Shown here piece after piece: positions 15,201-20,568 of a stretch of DNA of 20,568 nt. Numbering within the stretch: position 1 is the stretch's first letter; every line of letters starts with the position of its first letter. The position numbers were made by a program, and so were the translations under genes. This stretch comes from Bacteroidales bacterium UBA7258 (GTDB lineage: Bacteria; Bacteroidota; Bacteroidia; Bacteroidales; UBA932), in assembly GCA_002472565.1 (NCBI GenBank), contig DKSK01000007.1, positions 124,126-144,693 of the forward strand, written 5' to 3'. Below the pieces are notes generated by a model that did no database searches, had not been told where the DNA came from, and was given only the letters and a program-made list of their open reading frames with translations.

Positions 15201-16009
15201 GCGAGGTCCATCAGGCAGAGCGGCTTGTTCTCTCGACCCAGGCCCTTGCGCATTTTGACATAGAGTTCGAGGGCGCCCTCGATGTCGCCCTTTATGAAAC
15301 TCTCCTCGACTCCGATCTCAGTGAGTTCGGTAGTGAAGGTGGTATGGCGGCAGTGGTCGCTCCAATAGGTGTCAAGAATTCTAAGTTCGGTCTCGTTCGG
15401 CTCGCGGCCCTCCTCCTTGAAATACTTGATGACCTCCTCCAGGTCGTCCTCGTTCATGGCGAGGCCCATCTTCTTCCTGTAAGCGGTCAAGTCGACGCGG
15501 TTCATTTCGCAGAAACCATCGAGGACAGGTACAGGCTTGACAGGGGCGTGCTCCGTGTCGCTGAGCTTTCCGAGGTCTTTCTCGCGGGCCTCGACCGCAT
15601 TTATCACATAGCGCTTTATTCGCTCCAAGTCCTTGTCGGAGATATCCGCATCGAAAATGAAGATTCTCGAACTCTTGATTGAAATCTTGGCTGAAGGTTC
15701 TATCAGGTGCACGCAGTCAACGGCCGAAGCCGCCCTCTGGTCAAACTGGCCAGGCAGATACTCAACTGCTATATATTTCTGGCCCTCCAGATCAAGGCTG
15801 TCGCTGACGTTGTCAGTGACCGTCTCCCCGAAAACCGAATATCGGCTTCTCTCGAGGAGATCACGAGTGAAGCCGAAAAGGTCGTAGGCGTTCAGCAGCC
15901 TCAGGTTTTTGAGATTTAGCGAGAGGTTTTCATTAAGTTCCTCCCGCATGCTTTTTGCTTCCACCCGAAACTCGGGCTTTTTCTCGACGAAGATGCGGTA
16001 ACTGCTCAT
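12248..16009 (-). CDS. purL: Phosphoribosylformylglycinamidine synthase, single-chain form
   Basis: A 1253-aa cytosolic enzyme converting FGAR, glutamine and ATP to FGAM. It is the long form in which the PurS-like, synthetase and glutaminase parts form one chain, so no purS or purQ is needed. Early motifs are YWSDHCRHTTF (about residue 216), FKNETHNHPTEIEPFGGAATCLGGAIRD, and in the second half GMTQLTEAQVSV and IGGKDSMSGTFEE. The C-terminal class I glutaminase domain shows FPGTNCDYDTAKAF, GGFSAGDE and GICNGFQ (Cys1091), with His1222 and Glu1224 in MGHSER completing the triad; E. coli PurL has MGHPER. Shorter than the 1295 aa of E. coli, like Bacteroidetes homologues. It lies 22 nt after purE and touches purC with no gap. 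Confidence 0.98.
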   Translation of the reverse strand: MSSYRIFVEKKPEFRVEAKSMREELNENLSLNLKNLRLLNAYDLFGFTRDLLERSRYSVFGETVTDNVSDSLDLEGQKYIAVEYLPGQFDQRAASAVDCVHLIEPSAKISIKSSRIFIFDADISDKDLERIKRYVINAVEAREKDLGKLSDTEHAPVKPVPVLDGFCEMNRVDLTAYRKKMGLAMNEDDLEEVIKYFKEEGREPNETELRILDTYWSDHCRHTTFTTELTEIGVEESFIKGDIEGALELYVKMRKGLGRENKPLCLMDLATIGAKWLRKEGKLDDMEVSEENNACSIYIDVDNAGKTERWLLMFKNETHNHPTEIEPFGGAATCLGGAIRDPLSGRSYVYQAMRVTGAGDIWKPVSETLEGKLPQKVISRKAAQGYSSYGNQIGLATTHVHEILDEGYVAKRMEVGAVVGAVKASNVRRESPVPGDVILMLGGRTGRDGIGGATGSSKEHTGESLETCGSEVQKGNAPEERKLQHLFRRPEVTRLIKKSNDFGAGGVSVAIGELADGLDIYLDRVPVKYTGLNSTELAISESQERMAVVIEAKDEEEFRKYCAEENIEATHVADVTGTARMMMYNHGEKVVDLRRDFIDSAGARHFAKAEVEAPADIDPFAFKDEGKSEKELIMETMSRPQVLSQKGLVEMFDSTIGRSTVLMPYGGMTQLTEAQVSVQKLPTDGFTDTASVMAYGFDPRISRWSPYHGAAYSVVHALAKIVSCGGDWSKVRFSFQEYFQRMTEDPKGWGRPLSALLGALKMQDAFGLPAIGGKDSMSGTFEETGVKIEVPPTLVAFGVVPLKASRVISPEFKLDGDHIYLIRHTPLPDRMPDVEQLKRNWDFIHGQIAEGNILSAWATGIDGAIEALVKMSFGNLFVPDVHADKDILYAGAPGSVLVESVKPLEYENAIELGMLRIPEDEAMTIRVNRTRCGLHDLRRANFDKFAEVYPYESKPDMVRILPKGMDKPQPAKTKSEDLRYKGEAKEHPAVYIPVFPGTNCDYDTAKAFRAAGAVTKSTVFRNLTEQDVYSSISQMRDCIDSSDILALVGGFSAGDEPDGSGKFIANVLNNKDIADAIEGLISRGGLILGICNGFQALVKSGLLPYGHLGMVTEAAPTLFRNDVNRHVSTMVKTRVSTDKSPWLRHMAIGTTYTIPVSHGEGKFVVRDELARELFDKGQVAFQYVDSVTEQPTMASPSNPNGSYYAIEGIISEDGHILGKMGHSERYEQGLFKNIPEDMEQPLFENAVKYFRGK

Positions 16010-16031
16010 TTATCTTTACGCTCTTTATTGC

Positions 16032-16499
16032 TTAAATCTTGGTGTCCAACACTTTCTGCGCCATTTCCTGCCTATATCGGGAGAGTTTCAGCGTGAGGTC
16101 GTCATCGTGGACGGCCAAAATCTCGACCGCAAGCAGGGCGGCGTTCTTGGCTCCGTTTATCGCTACTGTCGCGACAGGGATTCCGGTCGGCATCTGGACT
16201 TCGGAAAGGAGGGAATCGAGGCCTCCGAGCGCCTTCGTCTGGATAGGGACGGCCACGACCGGGAGGGTTGTGAGCCCGGCCGCGACTCCTGCGAGATGGG
16301 CGGCTCCGCCTGCACCGGCGATTATCACGCCGACCTCGCGGCTCCTGGCCTGTCTGACATAATCTATCATGAAATCAAGGGTCCTGTGGGCGCTGATTAC
16401 GCGCTTCTCGAATTCGACCCCGAAAGAAGCGAGAATTTGCTCCGCGCCTGACATTACGTCGTAGTCGCTGGCGGAGCCCATGATAATCGAGACTTTCAT
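16032..16499 (-). CDS. purE: N5-carboxyaminoimidazole ribonucleotide mutase
   Basis: A 155-aa PurE of the short bacterial type, rearranging N5-CAIR to CAIR. Motifs are IMGSASDYDVM (6-16), VISAHRT (34-40), VIIAGAGGAAHLAGV, GGLDSLLSEVQMPTGIPVATVAI and GAKNAALLAVEIL. Two usual prolines are changed: SAHRTP reads SAHRTL and AAHLPGM reads AAHLAGV. A class I PurE normally works with PurK, which is not in the window. It is the first gene of the purine cluster, 23 nt from a strong promoter match, and is divergent from cysS. Confidence 0.95.
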   Translation of the reverse strand: MKVSIIMGSASDYDVMSGAEQILASFGVEFEKRVISAHRTLDFMIDYVRQARSREVGVIIAGAGGAAHLAGVAAGLTTLPVVAVPIQTKALGGLDSLLSEVQMPTGIPVATVAINGAKNAALLAVEILAVHDDDLTLKLSRYRQEMAQKVLDTKI

Positions 16500-16521
16500 C
16501 GTTTGAGTTAAGTTCTATGGG

Positions 16522-16552
16522 CAAATATACCCAAAATAAAGCTATCGGCAAA
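16522..16552 (-). promoter_or_regulatory. Promoter of the purine cluster
   Basis: On the minus strand TTTG (16549-16552), exactly 19 nt, and TATATTTG (16522-16529) match the Bacteroides consensus in full. Transcription would start near 16516, leaving only about 15-20 nt before the purE ATG, too short for a riboswitch or attenuator. The -7 box lies in an imperfect palindrome (16519-16532). Confidence 0.8.
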
Positions 16553-16561
16553 TAAATTTCG

Positions 16562-16569
16562 TATCTTCG
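16562..16569 (+). promoter_or_regulatory. Candidate -7 element for cysS
   Basis: TATCTTCG is a one-mismatch match to TAnnTTTG, 19 nt before the cysS ATG. No TTTG is found at the expected distance upstream. It begins 10 nt from the -33 box of the opposing purE promoter. Confidence 0.4.
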
Positions 16570-16588
16570 CAAAGTAAAGAATTACAAG

Positions 16589-18169
16589 ATGAGAGATATT
16601 TTTCTTACAAATACCATGTCCCGCCGGAAGGAGAAATTCGTCCCTATAAATCCCGACAGGGTAGGCATGTATGTCTGCGGTCCGACCGTCTATGGAGACG
16701 CCCATCTGGGGCATGCAAGACCGGGAGTGACCTATGACGTGATGCAGAAATTTTTCCGCCACCTTGGCTACAAGGTCCGTTACGTAAGGAACATCACCGA
16801 CGTAGGACATCTGGAGCACGATGCAGACGAGGGCGAAGACAAGATAGCGAAGAAGGCAAGGCTTGAGCAGGTGGAGCCGATGGAAGTCGTTCAGACCTAC
16901 ACCTTTCATTACCATGAAGCGATGCGTCAGCTCAACGTCGCCCCTCCTTCCATCGAACCACGGGCTACCGGCCACATCATAGAGCAGATAGAGGCCGTGA
17001 AGAAGATTATCGAGAACGGCTTCGCCTACATTTCCAACGGCTCCGTCTATTTCGATGTCCGCGCCTATAGCAAGAGATTCCATTACGGGGTGCTCTCGGG
17101 CAGGAATCTGGACGACACCCTTGAAGGCACCAGGGCCCTGGACGGCCAAGGCGACAAGAAGGAACCCTACGACTTCGCTCTATGGAAAAAAGCAGAGCCT
17201 CAGCATATCATGAAATGGCCGTCTCCATGGGGAGAAGGCTTCCCAGGCTGGCACCTTGAGTGCTCGGTCATGGGTGAGAAATATCTCGGAACGGAGTTTG
17301 ACATCCATGGAGGAGGAATGGACCTCATGTTCCCTCACCATGAATGTGAAATAGCTCAAAACGAAGCATGGAGAGGAACGCAGGGTGTACATTACTGGGT
17401 TCACAACAATATGGTGACCATCAACGGCCAGAAGATGGGCAAGTCGCTCGGGAACTTCATCACCCTGCCTGAACTCTTCGCAGGAAAGCACAAGGCTCTC
17501 GCCCAGGCTTACAACCCTATGACCGTGCGCTTTTTCATACTCCAGGCCCATTATCGCTCGACCCTCGACTTTTCGAACGAAGCTCTTCAGGCCGCCGAGA
17601 AGGGGCTGAAGCGGGTGATGCAGGCTTACCGCGACCTTCTCGCCCTGGCTTCCGCCGCGGGCGTGACTTCGCCCGTGCTGGGCGATCAGGGGGATGCGGC
17701 CTCGGCGCTGAAATACGGCGAATATATCACGGACATCGCTCCGGAAGGGGTTCCGGAGGGGACATCCGCCGAAGTCTCACGCATCTTCAACGGAGTCTAT
17801 GACTCCCTTTGCGACGACCTCAACACTCCTATTGCGCTCTCCTACATCTTCGATGCCGTGAAGCTGATAAACTCTGCCAAGGCAGGCGCGGCGATCTCCG
17901 CCGTAGACCTCGGCGTGATGCTCCGTCTCTTTGACGACATCATCTTCGGAGTCATGGGCCTTAAGGACGAGGCCGGAGCATCTTCGGCAGAAGGTGCCGG
18001 CGCATCCTCGGCCGTGGTTTCAGGGCTCATGGACATGGTGCTCGAAGATCGCGCGAAGGCAAAGGCCGAAAAAGACTGGGCCAGGTCAGACAGCATCCGC
18101 GACAGCCTCAAGGCCCTTGGAATCACCGTAAAAGATACCAAGAACGGCGCCGAGTGGAGCCTTGAATAG
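16589..18169 (+). CDS. cysS: Cysteinyl-tRNA synthetase
   Basis: A 526-aa class I aminoacyl-tRNA synthetase charging tRNA-Cys. Zinc ligands expected from E. coli CysRS map to Cys30 (YVCGPTVY), Cys225 (HLECSVMG), His250 and Glu254 (MFPHHECE). The HIGH motif is HLGH (39-42) and the KMSKS loop is KMGKSLGN (282-289). The C-terminal anticodon-binding part has two stretches rich in Ala, Ser and Gly (about 354-392 and 461-478, including AGASSAEGAGASSA). They make it longer than the 461 aa of E. coli CysS and are probably surface linkers. It is divergent from purE across 89 nt. The stop is followed 10 nt later by exoA. Confidence 0.97.
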   Translation: MRDIFLTNTMSRRKEKFVPINPDRVGMYVCGPTVYGDAHLGHARPGVTYDVMQKFFRHLGYKVRYVRNITDVGHLEHDADEGEDKIAKKARLEQVEPMEVVQTYTFHYHEAMRQLNVAPPSIEPRATGHIIEQIEAVKKIIENGFAYISNGSVYFDVRAYSKRFHYGVLSGRNLDDTLEGTRALDGQGDKKEPYDFALWKKAEPQHIMKWPSPWGEGFPGWHLECSVMGEKYLGTEFDIHGGGMDLMFPHHECEIAQNEAWRGTQGVHYWVHNNMVTINGQKMGKSLGNFITLPELFAGKHKALAQAYNPMTVRFFILQAHYRSTLDFSNEALQAAEKGLKRVMQAYRDLLALASAAGVTSPVLGDQGDAASALKYGEYITDIAPEGVPEGTSAEVSRIFNGVYDSLCDDLNTPIALSYIFDAVKLINSAKAGAAISAVDLGVMLRLFDDIIFGVMGLKDEAGASSAEGAGASSAVVSGLMDMVLEDRAKAKAEKDWARSDSIRDSLKALGITVKDTKNGAEWSLE

Positions 18170-18179
18170 GAGCTGGGCC

Positions 18180-19013
18180 ATGAAACTTATAAGCTGGAAT
18201 GTAAACGGCCTGAGGGCCGTGGCCGGGAAAGGCTTTGCGGATGATTTCAAGGCTCTTGATGCAGACTGCTTCTGTCTCCAGGAGACGAAGATGCAGGAGG
18301 GGCAGCTCGACCTTGAGTTCGAAGGCTACGAATCCTTCTGGAACTTTGCGGAGAAAAAAGGATATTCAGGGACTGCCATCTACACTAGGGTCGCGCCTCT
18401 TTCTGTTGCTTACGGCCTCGGCGTGGAGGAACATGACCACGAAGGGCGCGTGATAACTCTGGAATTTCCTGACTTCTACCTTGTCTGTGTCTACACCCCT
18501 AATTCTCAGGACGGACTACGTCGTCTGGACTACAGGATGAGATGGGAGGATTCTTTCCGGTCTCATCTGCTGCGGCTCCGAAAGGAGGGTATAGGAACAG
18601 CGGCCGAGGCTCTGTCGTCAGGCCTGCCTGCGGCTCCTTCCTCCGAGCTTTCCCTCGCTCCCCGCGGTCCGAAGGGGGTCATCGTCTGCGGGGACATGAA
18701 TGTGGCGCACGAAGAGATAGACCTTAAGAATCCGGACACGAATCACCGCAATGCCGGTTTTACGGATGAGGAGCGTGGAAAGATGACTGATCTTCTCGCT
18801 TCCGGCTTTACGGATTCATGGCGTTTTCTCAATCCTGACAAGGTTAAGTATTCATGGTGGTCCTACCGTTTCCGTGGCCGCGAGAAGAATATCGGTTGGA
18901 GAATCGATTACTTTCTTGTTTCGGACGAATTGCGTGGACGCATTTCCGGTGCCGAAATCCGCAACGATGTCTTCGGCTCCGACCATTGCCCGGTGGAGCT
19001 TGACCTGCGGTGA
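18180..19013 (+). CDS. exoA: Exonuclease III family AP endonuclease
   Basis: A 277-aa DNA-repair nuclease acting at abasic sites. All exonuclease III landmarks are present: SWNVNGLRA with Asn7 and Asn9, LQETK (Glu35), VYTPNSQDG (Tyr105), GDMNVAHEEIDLKNP (Asp172, Asn174), NIGWRIDYFLVS (238-249) and FGSDHCPVEL (Asp268, His269). Residues about 136-165, between the Tyr105 and Asp172 motifs, form an Ala/Ser/Pro-rich insertion (AAEALSSGLPAAPSSELS) that is not typical of the family. I chose the ATG at 18180, preceded by AGGAG at 18168-18172 with 7-nt spacing, a good Shine-Dalgarno that overlaps the cysS stop. This replaces an earlier in-frame ATG at 18162 inside cysS. Probably co-transcribed with cysS. 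Confidence 0.95.
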   Translation: MKLISWNVNGLRAVAGKGFADDFKALDADCFCLQETKMQEGQLDLEFEGYESFWNFAEKKGYSGTAIYTRVAPLSVAYGLGVEEHDHEGRVITLEFPDFYLVCVYTPNSQDGLRRLDYRMRWEDSFRSHLLRLRKEGIGTAAEALSSGLPAAPSSELSLAPRGPKGVIVCGDMNVAHEEIDLKNPDTNHRNAGFTDEERGKMTDLLASGFTDSWRFLNPDKVKYSWWSYRFRGREKNIGWRIDYFLVSDELRGRISGAEIRNDVFGSDHCPVELDLR

Positions 19014-19100
19014 GCCTCTGCAGTGCGCCGCATTGGGCGGGCGACGACCTCCCACCGGAGATACACGGCCAGACTGCTTGAGACAATAAATTATTGAACG

Positions 19101-19634
19101 ATGGACCTGAAAGAATTTTCAGAACTCAAGGGGCTTTACAAGCAGCTCGAAAAAGACGAAAAAACCGCTAAAGAGGCAGAAGTGAAAGCCAGAATCCAGG
19201 CCGCAAGGACCGGGACTGGCAGACCACGCCATGACCTTAAACCTGACGGAAGCAACGCCACCATCGATGACTACTTTCCCCATGGAAGCGAAGCATATAT
19301 CGAAGACAAGGGCCTGGTCTCACAGTGGCCAGAGCCATCAGAAAAGTCGAGCCGCTACCGCATCTTCGACCTTCACATCGACAAAATCCAGCACCCGAGG
19401 AATCTCCCGGCGAACCAATATCTGCCCTACCAGCTGCGCCGCTTCAGAGAGATCATGGAAGAAAACCTGCCGCACAAGGGCAGAAAACTGATAATTATCC
19501 ATGGCCAGGGCGAGGGCATTCTCCGCTCCGCCATCATCAAAGAGCTGGACGATAAGTACTTCGGCTGCGAATACGACCCGGCAAGTTCCGAAGAATTCGG
19601 CTACCGCGGCGCCCTCCTCATCACCATCAAATAA
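19101..19634 (+). CDS. Smr-domain protein
   Basis: A 177-aa soluble protein. Residues 1-40 are charged and probably helical (KQLEKDEKTAKEAEVKARIQ). A middle linker leads to a C-terminal Smr domain from about residue 88: FDLHIDKI (the LDxH-like motif), QLRRFREIMEENLPHKGRKLIIIHGQGEGILRSAI with the HGxG motif, and a closing FGYRGALLITIK. Smr domains occur at the C-terminus of MutS2 and as stand-alone proteins, some with nuclease activity on DNA or RNA. Stand-alone versions with an N-terminal extension are common in Bacteroidetes. No MutS part is present. It follows exoA by 87 nt with no clear terminator or promoter, so co-transcription is possible. The role in the cell is unknown; a link to repair through exoA is only suggestive. 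Confidence 0.85.
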   Translation: MDLKEFSELKGLYKQLEKDEKTAKEAEVKARIQAARTGTGRPRHDLKPDGSNATIDDYFPHGSEAYIEDKGLVSQWPEPSEKSSRYRIFDLHIDKIQHPRNLPANQYLPYQLRRFREIMEENLPHKGRKLIIIHGQGEGILRSAIIKELDDKYFGCEYDPASSEEFGYRGALLITIK

Positions 19635-19739
19635 GCACCGTCCCCGGCCACGCCAGCGCTAATATCACGCTCCTCTTAAGCTGTCCGCCTTCAACGATCA
19701 TCATATACCCCTCCCGTTCCACCGCACCGTTTCACAATA

Positions 19740-19823
19740 TCGTTCGGCCAAGGGACCGCTCCCCCCTCCTCTCTCAAAGCATCATCCGGGCAGAGAACCG
19801 CACTCCCCTTCTCTCTCAAAGCA
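19740..19823. repeat. Two-copy 42-bp direct repeat
   Basis: Units at 19740-19781 and 19782-19823 are adjacent and agree at 33 of 42 positions. They lie directly beyond the rubredoxin terminator T-tract. A third, much weaker unit may sit at 19698-19739. The period keeps frame, but no credible gene covers it: the minus-strand frame through it also crosses the rubredoxin gene and its terminator. The rest of 19635-19739 shows no feature. Confidence 0.7.
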
Positions 19824-19824
19824 C

Positions 19825-19856
19825 AAAAAAAATGGCGGCAAACTGACGGCCGCCAT
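19825..19856 (-). terminator. Rho-independent terminator of the rubredoxin gene
   Basis: ATGGCGGC (19832-19839) pairs perfectly with GCCGCCAT (19849-19856) over a 9-nt loop. On the minus strand the hairpin is followed by a run of eight T. It lies 18 nt after the rubredoxin stop. Confidence 0.85.
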
Positions 19857-19874
19857 AAAGAAATTTTATTGACC

Positions 19875-20036
19875 TTAGTCCTCAGGGCTGAAATCATCCT
19901 TGCCGACTCCGCAGGTCGGGCAAACCCAATCGTTAGGAAGATCTTCGAAAGCGGTTCCTGGAGCAATTCCGTTATCCGGATCTCCGACTGCAGGATCATA
20001 CTCATACCCGCAGACATTGCAGATGTACTTTTTCAT
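19875..20036 (-). CDS. Rubredoxin
   Basis: A 53-aa protein, complete, starting MKKYICNVCGYEYDPAVGDP. It has both CxxC pairs that hold the single iron of rubredoxin: Cys6/Cys9 (CNVC) and Cys39/Cys42 (CPTC). The family motifs CGYxYDP, GIAPGTAFEDLPNDWVCP and a C-terminal GKDDF are present. It is a small cytosolic electron carrier, typical of anaerobes, that often serves oxygen or peroxide reductases. It is a single-gene unit with its own promoter (20090-20120) and terminator (19825-19856). The gene is shorter than many ORF cut-offs and is easily missed. Its partner is not identified; the flavin reductase-like protein in the purine cluster is one conceivable redox neighbour but not adjacent. Confidence 0.97.
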   Translation of the reverse strand: MKKYICNVCGYEYDPAVGDPDNGIAPGTAFEDLPNDWVCPTCGVGKDDFSPED

Positions 20037-20089
20037 GATAGAAATTGTTTAAGAAGTAGTCATTATCTATGCGGTCATGCCACACTACA

Positions 20090-20120
20090 CAAATATAGCG
20101 TAAATTTGAATTAATACAAG
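20090..20120 (-). promoter_or_regulatory. Promoter of the rubredoxin gene
   Basis: On the minus strand CTTG (20117-20120), exactly 19 nt, and TATATTTG (20090-20097) match the Bacteroides consensus with one base off in the -33 box. The predicted start near 20083 gives a leader of about 45 nt. Confidence 0.7.
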
Positions 20121-20460
20121 TTTCCCGGCCAACTTTGGACAAAATTTCTCCAGCGTACTACCTATCCACCCTCCGCGCCTGGGCAACTTCCATACACGAC
20201 ACATTCATGCTATCCGCTGATGAACAGACCTCGCTGTCTAATCGCGAGGCGAAACGCGGACTATCAATCTCCAACAGGGAGGATCGGGGACGGGATGCGG
20301 CACACAGAGCGCATATTGAGGATCGCTGTTCCCGATCACCCCAGTGTGAGCGCCCTTTACCTTGGTGAAGGCCGGCGAAGGATCGGCCGGCGAAGAATGA
20401 GGTGGAGATGTCGAGGGGAACGGACGTGAAGGGGAAGTCACAGGCACTCTGCAGAGAGTG
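20121..20460. other. Repeat-rich stretch without a convincing gene
   Basis: No recognisable protein or RNA gene. An inverted repeat pairs GATCGGGGAC (20282-20291) with GTTCCCGATC (20328-20337) across 36 nt. The core GGCCGGCGAAG occurs twice with a 15-bp period near 20368-20393, and CTCTGCAGAG forms a 10-bp palindrome near 20447-20456. A minus-strand frame is open from the right edge down to 20158, but it starts at no good codon, matches no family I know, is Ser/Arg/Pro-rich and runs through a terminator hairpin, so I do not call it a gene. A dispersed intergenic repeat is a possible explanation. Confidence 0.4.
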
Positions 20461-20498
20461 AAAAAGAGGCTGACTCAAAGTGAGTTGGCCTTTTTTTT
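20461..20498. terminator. Bidirectional terminator hairpin
   Basis: GGCTGACTCA (20468-20477) pairs with TGAGTTGGCC (20481-20490) over a 3-nt loop, with two G-T pairs. A run of A precedes it and eight T follow it on the plus strand. On the minus strand it is followed by TCTTTTT, so it could end transcription entering from the right edge. No gene it serves is visible in the window. Confidence 0.65.
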
Positions 20499-20568
20499 GT
20501 CGGGAGGGGTGTGGGGTGCCGGGGGGACTCCGTTCCGCTTCACTCCCACTGACTTGTCCTGAAATAAG

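Noticed and set aside
19740..19823. CRISPR array
   Set aside because: Only two adjacent diverged units, no spacers between them and no cas genes nearby.
19691..20017. 108-codon minus-strand frame overlapping rubredoxin
   Set aside because: It is out of frame with a complete rubredoxin and crosses its terminator hairpin.
20135..20429. Small plus-strand frames before the edge terminator
   Set aside because: No motif, no promoter or ribosome-binding site, and they lie in repeat-rich sequence with inverted repeats.

Overview
This window looks like a chromosomal segment of an anaerobic member of the Bacteroidota, most likely Bacteroidales. Three upstream regions carry a close match to the Bacteroides-type promoter (TTTG, 19 nt, TAnnTTTG). 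Ribosome-binding sites are mostly weak. The cluster has a single long PurL of 1253 aa and a [4Fe-4S]-type PurF. A DUF1343/NamZ muramidase sits next to an AmpG-like permease, and there is a rubredoxin. Base composition is moderately GC-rich. The genus cannot be fixed from the sequence alone.

Layout. (1) Positions 1-3123, minus strand: a cell-wall recycling unit read from a promoter at about 3093-3123. Its order is AmpG-like MFS permease, secreted NamZ-family exo-N-acetylmuramidase, then a secreted Ser/Arg-rich repeat protein that runs off the left edge. (2) Positions 3124-3488: a gap without an intact gene. On the plus strand it holds what looks like the decayed C-terminus of a GntR/FCD regulator. 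(3) Positions 3489-16552, minus strand: a long purine-biosynthesis cluster in transcription order purE-purL-purC-purF-purM-(flavin reductase-like)-purH-purD-folD-(DUF4886 SGNH-like). It starts from a near-perfect promoter 23 nt upstream of purE. Several junctions are tight (purL/purC 0 nt, purC/purF 8-nt overlap, purF/purM 1 nt). The only large internal gap, about 250 nt, lies before purH and holds short repeats and a possible second promoter. (4) Positions 16589-19634, plus strand, divergent from purE: cysS, exoA (exonuclease III family) and a gene for an Smr-domain protein. (5) Positions 19635-20568: a minus-strand rubredoxin gene of 53 codons, too short for many gene finders, with its own promoter and terminator. 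It is flanked by a 42-bp tandem repeat and by about 450 nt of repeat-rich sequence with no convincing gene, which contains a bidirectional terminator hairpin.

How the genes work together. The cluster encodes PRPP amidotransferase (PurF), GAR synthetase (PurD), FGAM synthetase (PurL), AIR synthetase (PurM), N5-CAIR mutase (PurE), SAICAR synthetase (PurC) and AICAR transformylase/IMP cyclohydrolase (PurH). FolD supplies the 10-formyl-tetrahydrofolate used by PurH. GAR transformylase (purN/purT), purK and purB are not in the window and must be elsewhere. Nothing here looks like a defence system, prophage, integrated element or CRISPR array. The unusual points are small: non-canonical motifs in PurC, PurD and PurE, Ala/Ser-rich insertions in ExoA and CysS, the degraded regulator, and the repeats.
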